NCBI RefSeq assembly: GCF_003286085.1
Contig: NW_020825288.1
Span: 14,446,001-14,510,000, forward strand
Origin: Drosophila persimilis
Taxonomy: Eukaryota > Arthropoda > Insecta > Diptera > Drosophilidae
Direction of reading: 5' to 3'
DNA: 64,000 bases
Below the pieces are notes generated by a model, which was given only the letters and a program-made list of their open reading frames with translations, was not told the origin of the DNA and made no database searches. Below, in pieces: positions 33,601-64,000 of this stretch (position 1 is its first letter; each line of letters begins with the position of its first letter). Both the position numbers and the translations under genes were made by a program.

Positions 33601-36240
33601 CTGCTCCTTGGCTCTGTGACTGTTGCTTCTGCTGGCTCCTGGTGCTGCTGCCTCTGCTGTGCTGCTCGGGTGCTGCTTGAATCCCTTTCCTGTTTGCTGT
33701 GCGTTGTTGCCGCGTACCCAAGGACCCAACCAGACGAGGACTGTCGATGAACTGTGCGTCCAGCAGCTGTTGCTGGTGCGGCCCGCCACTGTTATACGGG
33801 CCAATAGCACAGTTTCCCCACGGGATGGCAAAAAAGATATCCAAAAGAAGGCACAGTGGGGCAGCAGTGGAAAAATAACGCACACACGGCGTATGCGCAA
33901 TGCCCGACGAGAGAGTCGGAGAGGAGAGCTGCCACACACGAATGCTCACGCAGCACAGCACTGGGGGCAGAGCAACAATTTGTTTACGAGCCACAGGACG
34001 AAGGCAGAGATGCCTCAGCACCTATTTGTTATACGGCTGGCTGGCAGACAGACAACCAGCGTTGCGCTGTCCAAAGGCAAGAAATAAGACCGGAAGCACA
34101 AAGTCAGCGCGATAAGCAGTCCCTCCGAAGAAGGGGGAGTGCGAGTGGGAGTCCTGGTTGGCAGAGGGTTCATTCAGCGAATTCTTGCTGCTGTCTTTTA
34201 TTGGTAATTCGAAAGGCGGCAGAGCCTCCACACCTCGACAATTGTGCCGGTCCCGGGCCCGAGAGCAGGAAACAAGGCAGGAACAAAACTAACCTTTGTT
34301 GCTGCTACTTTTCCACCATTTCCAGCGTTTTTTGTTTTGGTTTTTGTGTGCCTCTTTCGTGCATTAGCATAATCGGAAAATTGAGGAAAATCGTGGAAAA
34401 TTGAGTTTAAGCTGATGCTCGGTTCGGTTGCGGCCTGCGCCACAAACTTATGCGGGGCACACGCGGCGTATGCGCAACTGTTGCTCGGAGGGTGCTTCTC
34501 TCCCATAACTTAATAAATATGCATGAGCAGGCCAAGGGGTTTCAATTAAATTTACTCAAATTGTGGTTGACGCTGCTGCCGCTGCCGCTGCCACTGCCAC
34601 TGGCACTGCCGTTGACGTTGTCGTTGCCTTCGGACGAGGTCAAGAATTTGCATGCAAATATTTTTGGCATTTTCTCGGTGCTCGGAGGACTCGGGAGACT
34701 CGTGGGTCTTAAGAATTTATTTATTTCTTGCATTTATTATGAGCATAAGCGGAAAAAGGCGACGCAAATTAAGACGGGAATGGGGACGCGAGATGCGTGC
34801 CACGAAAGTGTTGAATTGCCAAATGAACTTAACTGAAATGAGTGGCAGGAAGGGAAGCACACTCGCTTTAATGGGCAGCATTCTACTCTTGCCGCAGCAC
34901 CGCCCTCCCCCACGAAGGCGACTCCAAATTGGCGCACACACATAGGAGACACAGGGGACACAGGGGACACCGGGACACAGAAGGGGCAGAGCGGAGCTAC
35001 AGCTTCCCGAGCAAACATGAGCGAAAAAACATGAAACGTGCCTCGCCTGCTAAGGACATTCATTACGCAAGCAATGAAGCTGCCTCACAGAATCTCATCC
35101 CCCCCCCCCTGCTTTCCCCCCTGAACCGTCAAACATGACCATCCCATCCCCCTTTCTGTGTGGCAGGATGGGTGGTGTGTCGGTGGGTGGGCTACGCCTC
35201 CTATTGAATTATTCCAGTTTTATTTCTCGCCATTTGGTTTGCTCTACGATGGCAGGGGCCCTCCGAGGCGAGACGAGGCGGCATCCTCTGCTGACTTTTT
35301 GCTCTGGGCCAGGTTATTGAACCACACACACAACCACACAACATCCACCGCACACCCAGGCGGCACAGAGAGAGCGAGACAGACAGACAAAGCGTCGGAC
35401 AGCTAGACAGACGGGTAGAACACCTGTTGATTGGACCTTTCTGGTTATTTGAGCCAAAGCCCCAGCCAAAGTCCGGGAGCAGGGAAACAACGATTTCCTT
35501 TCAGCTTATGTGGGCTCAATTTTGTTGTCGATGCGGCTCATTCTAATGGCCATTGGATATTGAAGCTAAGGTTAAGCACGGATGGAGCTGGAGGTACTGG
35601 AGCTGAGAGAAAAGTCATTTGGCTTAAGCAACCGCTTGTTTGGTGTTTGTTTCCAGCCCAGGGCCATGCCATCGAAGACAATTGATTTTAAAATGTTAAT
35701 TAACCGGAAAACCAGTCGATGGCACAGTTTTCCACCGAACCAATTGGGCGGAAGGTTATCCAAGGGGTCAGCGAAACCTTTAGCCTTGCAGACTTAATAA
35801 TGTTGTTTACGGTTCTGTGGTTCGTATTCCGCATTTGAGGAACGGAGACAGGGAGTTTTTTTCTATTATTTAGAAAGGCTTTTTGAAGAAAATGTAGGTT
35901 CCTTTCCCACTCCCACTATTTATAGTATAATCCGGTTTGACAATATTCCCAAAATCGCAAAAGAGTACATAATTTTAGATCCTAACAATAATGTTCGGGT
36001 ATACGCTGGAGATACAAATACTAATGCTGCACGCAACACTTAGTGTCAACTTCGTCCTGGAAACGCTGGAGGTCGCAAACCACAACCAAGTCCTGGCAAC
36101 ACACATTTTAATAGTCGCGCCTATTTGTATCGAATACCATTATCGTTATCTGACAAAAGCTCGTCGCCATGAAACCCAGGTGTTGCGGAACAGTGTTGCG
36201 GATTTTGTAAATGGAGGTTCCACTTATCGCCGTAATATTG
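33601..36240. other. Intergenic region upstream of gene A
   Basis: No gene supported. Contains GC-rich and simple-repeat patches and several short low-complexity frames. Regulatory sequence of gene A is expected here. Confidence 0.4.
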
Positions 36241-36242
36241 CA

Positions 36243-36366
36243 TAATGCAACTATCGATACATTATGAAACTATCGATGCAACCATCGATATATTACTAAG
36301 TTGTCGATGTAACTATCGATCAGATAAGGAGACTATCAATAGTGGTGGAACTTTATCGATAGCCGC
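36243..36366. promoter_or_regulatory. Cluster of DRE/CGATA sites
   Basis: Within about 120 bp there are five ATCGAT cores (CTATCGATAC, CTATCGATGC, CATCGATAT, CTATCGATC, TTATCGATAG) plus GTCGATG. ATCGAT cores are the DREF motif, and clustered CGATA is the BEAF-32 motif. This is consistent with a boundary element between gene A and Atpalpha. Confidence 0.5.
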
Positions 36367-36420
36367 TTAACGTTGGACACATGAGCCCAGAAAGGAGGAC
36401 GTGTCCCGCAACATGGGCAA

Positions 36421-38860
36421 CATTCTGCATACTCTAGGGATTAGGTTATTATAGAATTGAGGAAATGTTTGTCATCAATGGCGCCAATATATGCAGAAAC
36501 TAGTCAATCTCTATTTTGAAGCTATTTCGACAATATTTTGCAGTGTATGATAGTCTCACAGACACCAAGAACAGGTATCGGAATCGAGAAATACACAAAT
36601 CAAATGAGAATCTAAGAAAGAGACATAACGATTAAAAAAACAACTTGGAAAACAGTATTTTAATATTATATGAACGAAATAGGGTATACAAAAGCCCATA
36701 CCCTGGTCGTCAACAAATGAGTCTGCAAATACCAGCAACACTGACGTCACAGCACTGCGACTGTTGAACATTTTTGTTAAAACCTTGTTTTTGTCAAAAC
36801 AAAAAATATGCAAGGACTAAAAACTAGCCAGTTACGTAGAAAATTGATTCATTAATCGGATTAAATTATGTGGGCAGGGCTGAGGGTTCTATCTAGCTAG
36901 TAATATTCGACGGAATATCAAAAACGAGGAATATGTAAAATAAAACTTGAATTCGTCAGTATATTTACGGTATATTTTTCAAAAGAGACCGTATATTTCG
37001 GTGCTGTTCTGAGGGTCATACTGTAAAAACTCGTTTTCGCCGCGCTCCCATGTGGTGTTTTTTAGTGCTAAATGGTATTTTTGTCATCTATTAATTTAAT
37101 TTTCAATGTTATATAGAAATCCAATAAATGCAAGTATGTCGAATAAACCAATCATGTATAAAATTGATTCACCTATCGTACAAAATTGAGTGGGCATGGC
37201 TAAATGTTCCATATAGATAGTATTATTCAACGGAACAAAGAATATGAGGAATTGGTCGTTTTTTGAATCGAATTTGAATTCGCCGCAGTTTCGCCTTTGC
37301 AACAATGAGTCTCATTCCATACACAAACATGTTGCTAATTCCATGCACCCATACCCTGGGGGAAATGGATGTTATAGAATTGAAGAAATGTTTGTCATCC
37401 CAGGCACCGTAGGTATCAGGATCAAGATAAATATACACAAATTACTAATAATGTACTTGAATATGTCTAAAGATTATCAATTTGAGAAAAGGTCTTAATA
37501 CATTACGTTTCATCTTCATAAGATATTATCAAAAAAGGGTGTACAAAGGCCTATACAAGCGTTATGACAGTATATTTACGGAATATTTTTAAAATGAGAC
37601 GGTATATTTTGAAATATTTCTGATAAATCCGCGGTCACACTGCTGTCGATAGTGGGCACCATCGATAGTCGACGATAGGTTTTCGAAAAACATCGACAGT
37701 GCAATCGATAGTTCTCCACCAAACATCGCTGACATTTAATATTAATTTAATTTTCAATGTTATATAAAAATTCAATAAATGCAAGTATTTCGAATAGGCC
37801 AATCATGTATAGAATTGATTCATCAATCGTACAAAATTGAGTGGGCATGGCTAAATGTTCCATATAGATAGTATTATTCAACGGAACAAAGAATATGAGG
37901 AATTGGTCGTTTTTTTTTAATTCGCCGCAGTTCGCCGCAGTTCGCCGCAGTTCGCCGCAATTTCGCTTTAGCAACAATGAGTCTCGTTCCATACACAATG
38001 TTGCACATTCCATACACACTGTTGCAGCAACATTTACTTGAAAACCGTATTTTAGTCAAAATAAATTACGTAAAGGGAATTAAAAGAAGCAATCTTGTAG
38101 AAAATGCATTTATCTATGGGATAGAGCTAAGTGGGCATCTATAGCTTGAAATATAGGCAATACCCGATTCGCCGCAGTTTCGCTATTGCAACAATGAGTC
38201 TCATTCCATACACAAACATGTTGCTAATTCCATGCACACATACCCTGGGGGAAATGGATGATATAGAATAGCGGAAATGTGTGTCATTCCAGGCTCTAAT
38301 TAATGCAGAAACTAGATAGTATCTGTTTTAAACGATATTTTGCAGCTCATCGTCTGTCTACAGAGACCAAGAACTGGTACTGGGATCAGGATTTATATAC
38401 AAGAACCTAATCGAATGCATGAAGAGGCCTTTAAAAAGCAATCTACGACAAGGTCTTTACTAATTACGTTTGAAAGCAGGTTGGAAAACAGTATCTTTAT
38501 ATAATATTTACGAAATAGGGTATACAAACGCCCATGCCCTGGTTGACAACAAATGAGTCTTCAAATACCAGCAACATTGCGACTGTTTTTTTTTTACCTA
38601 TTTTGTTTAAACCTTGTTTTAGTCAAAATACAATAAAAGTAAGGACTAAAAACTAACCAATTGTGTAGAAAATTGATGCATTAATTGGATAATATTATGT
38701 GGGTAGTGCTGAGGGTTATATTTAATTAGTTATATTCAACGGAAGAAAGAAAACGAGGAATATGTAAAAAGAACTTGGATTCGTCAGTATATTCACGGTA
38801 TATTTTTGAAATAAGACCGTATGTTTCGGTATATTTTTGAGAGTCGGACGGTATATTTTA
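36421..38860. repeat. Cluster of diverged dispersed-repeat copies
   Basis: A ~100-nt unit, with GAATTGATTCA then GTGGGCATGGCT then ATTCAACGGAA then GAATATGAGGAAT, recurs at about 36839-36936, 37159-37255, 37810-37906, 38097-38165 (partial) and 38665-38764. Flanking modules recur with it: TTCGCCGCAGTTTCGC...CAATGAGTCTC, the CATACCCTGG segment, and CCGTATATTT blocks. The arrangement suggests repeated insertion or segmental duplication of one element. I see no coding capacity and cannot name the family. Confidence 0.7.
37628..37715. promoter_or_regulatory. Motif 1 plus CGATA cluster in a repeat copy
   Basis: GCGGTCACACTGC (Motif 1, M1BP-type) is followed by several CGATAG, CATCGA and ATCGATAG sites. 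It repeats the organisation at the Atpalpha distal promoter. No transcript start or gene is visible directly downstream. Confidence 0.4.
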
Positions 38861-38880
38861 TCGATACCGCGGTCACACTG
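38859..38880 (+). promoter_or_regulatory. Atpalpha: Atpalpha distal promoter: DRE + Motif 1
   Basis: TATCGATA (38859-38866, DREF site) lies next to CGGTCACACTG (38870-38880, Ohler Motif 1 bound by M1BP). This pair is typical of broadly active TATA-less fly promoters. The leader to the ATG at 39047 is then about 150 nt. Confidence 0.6.
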
Positions 38881-39046
38881 CAACTTTTTCAACTGCGCGG
38901 TCGCTGCGCTGCTACGAAACAAAAATAATTAATTAATAATAATTTTCTAGAAACAAAGTGTAAATACGACAAAATCCGAGAGCCGAAGAAAAAACTTCTA
39001 ACGTTACCACCTGCCTCTGCACCCCATATACTCTCTCAATTAACAT

Positions 39047-63225
<24,179 letters not shown>

Positions 63226-64000
63226 GTCAGGACAAACTTAACGCTAAGTTTTAATCAAAAAAAACAAAAACCAAACAATATCCAAGTGTTAAACATCCAA
63301 TCTTTTAGTTGATTAGTTAAGAAACTACTAGAAAATGAACAAACATGCAACCATCTTTTTACTTTAAACGATTTGAAATTTGTTTGATGTGTTGTGGTCG
63401 TCGCGTTTCTTGCCTCGTCCCTTTGGCCAACAAACAATCAATCAATCAATCGATCGATCAATCAATCAATCAATCAATAAATTACTTAATCGAATGCCAA
63501 ATTCCAAATTTCATGAGTGACTGTTTGTTCGTTTGCTGATGCGTTGATGTTCCTGCGTTTTTCTTTGTTTCCTGTTTCCTGTTCCAATTCCAAAACACAC
63601 ACACACACACAGAGACAAAAATTCCAAAAACAATTAACTGTTCTCTCTATGGTTTTTATGTTTTCGTGTTTCCTGTGTGATCGAAATATATATCTCCTTA
63701 TGATTTCCGTTTCTGTTCTGGATCTCTCAATGTGGAATGAAATTCTCTTTCTCTAATATTATGATAAAACAAAACAAAAAATCATCAAATTATCTATTGT
63801 GTTCCTTCCTTCAAATTCTAAATACATACTCGTATATTCCTCTACTTTTGTTTGATTCAAAATTGAACCTTGATATATGTATGTATGTGTTCCTTTAACG
63901 TATCCCCCCTCACACTCGATTCGAATCCTTTGTTGTGTGTTCCCAGCACAATACTATCTTCAAAAACCCCCCGACACATGATAATTGTCTGTGTTCAACG
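63226..64000 (+). other. Intron after exon 7d (continues past window)
   Basis: Contains an AATC repeat at 63435-63479 and an AC run near 63594-63610. The next constitutive exon (M7 onward) is not reached. Confidence 0.6.
63435..63479. repeat. (AATC)n microsatellite
   Basis: About eleven AATC/GATC units. Confidence 0.9.

Noticed and set aside
33386-34021. 211-codon minus-strand frame
   Set aside because: Built on GTCGCT repeats and overlaps the predicted gene A promoter and leader; Thr-Ala repeats are a repeat artefact.
36421-38860. Possible CRISPR-like or satellite array
   Set aside because: Units are diverged, irregularly spaced and mixed with other modules; this is a eukaryotic dispersed repeat.

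Overview
The window is fly nuclear DNA, almost certainly Drosophila. It carries a near-complete copy of the Drosophila Na+/K+-ATPase alpha gene (Atpalpha), with Drosophila-type core promoters, long introns, dense dinucleotide repeats and Ser/His/Gln-tract coding exons. The species cannot be fixed from memory; a non-melanogaster Drosophila (perhaps obscura group) is a weak guess, because several Atpalpha residues differ from D. melanogaster.

Layout. (1) 644-33458, minus strand: a gene I do not recognise (gene A), rebuilt here from six exons. A small first exon at 33331-33458 carries an Inr/MTE promoter and a well-placed ATG. A large low-complexity exon lies at 20482-21234, and four compact helical-domain exons at 644-1555. 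All splice phases agree. The ORF from the first-exon ATG is interrupted after 19 codons by one in-frame TAG and then stays open for 210 codons to the next ATG and on to the end. (2) 3720-19937, plus strand: a secreted-protein gene (gene B), lying wholly inside the ~18.9 kb second intron of gene A on the opposite strand. It has a TATA/Inr promoter and a probable untranslated first exon at 3720-4189, and coding exons at 16632-19661. It encodes a signal peptide, a furin-like site and two copies of a six-cysteine module; alternative 3' ends would give proteins with one or two modules. (3) 36240-38880: clusters of CGATA/TATCGAT sites (DREF/BEAF-type) and five diverged copies of a dispersed repeat, ending at the Atpalpha promoter. 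(4) 38885-64000, plus strand: Atpalpha, with a distal DRE/Motif 1 promoter and the MALRSDYE first coding exon, a ~15 kb intron holding an internal Inr/DPE promoter and other possible first exons, five constitutive coding exons, and an array of four mutually exclusive 95-nt exons. The final constitutive exons lie beyond the right edge.

Atpalpha makes the catalytic subunit of the plasma-membrane sodium pump. Its alternative exons swap the cytoplasmic end of M6 and the L6-7 loop. Gene B is predicted secreted and processed; gene A looks cytoplasmic with an internally duplicated helical unit. No functional link between the three is visible. The remaining sequence is intronic or intergenic, with microsatellites and no convincing extra protein-coding genes; no tRNA, rRNA or CRISPR was seen.
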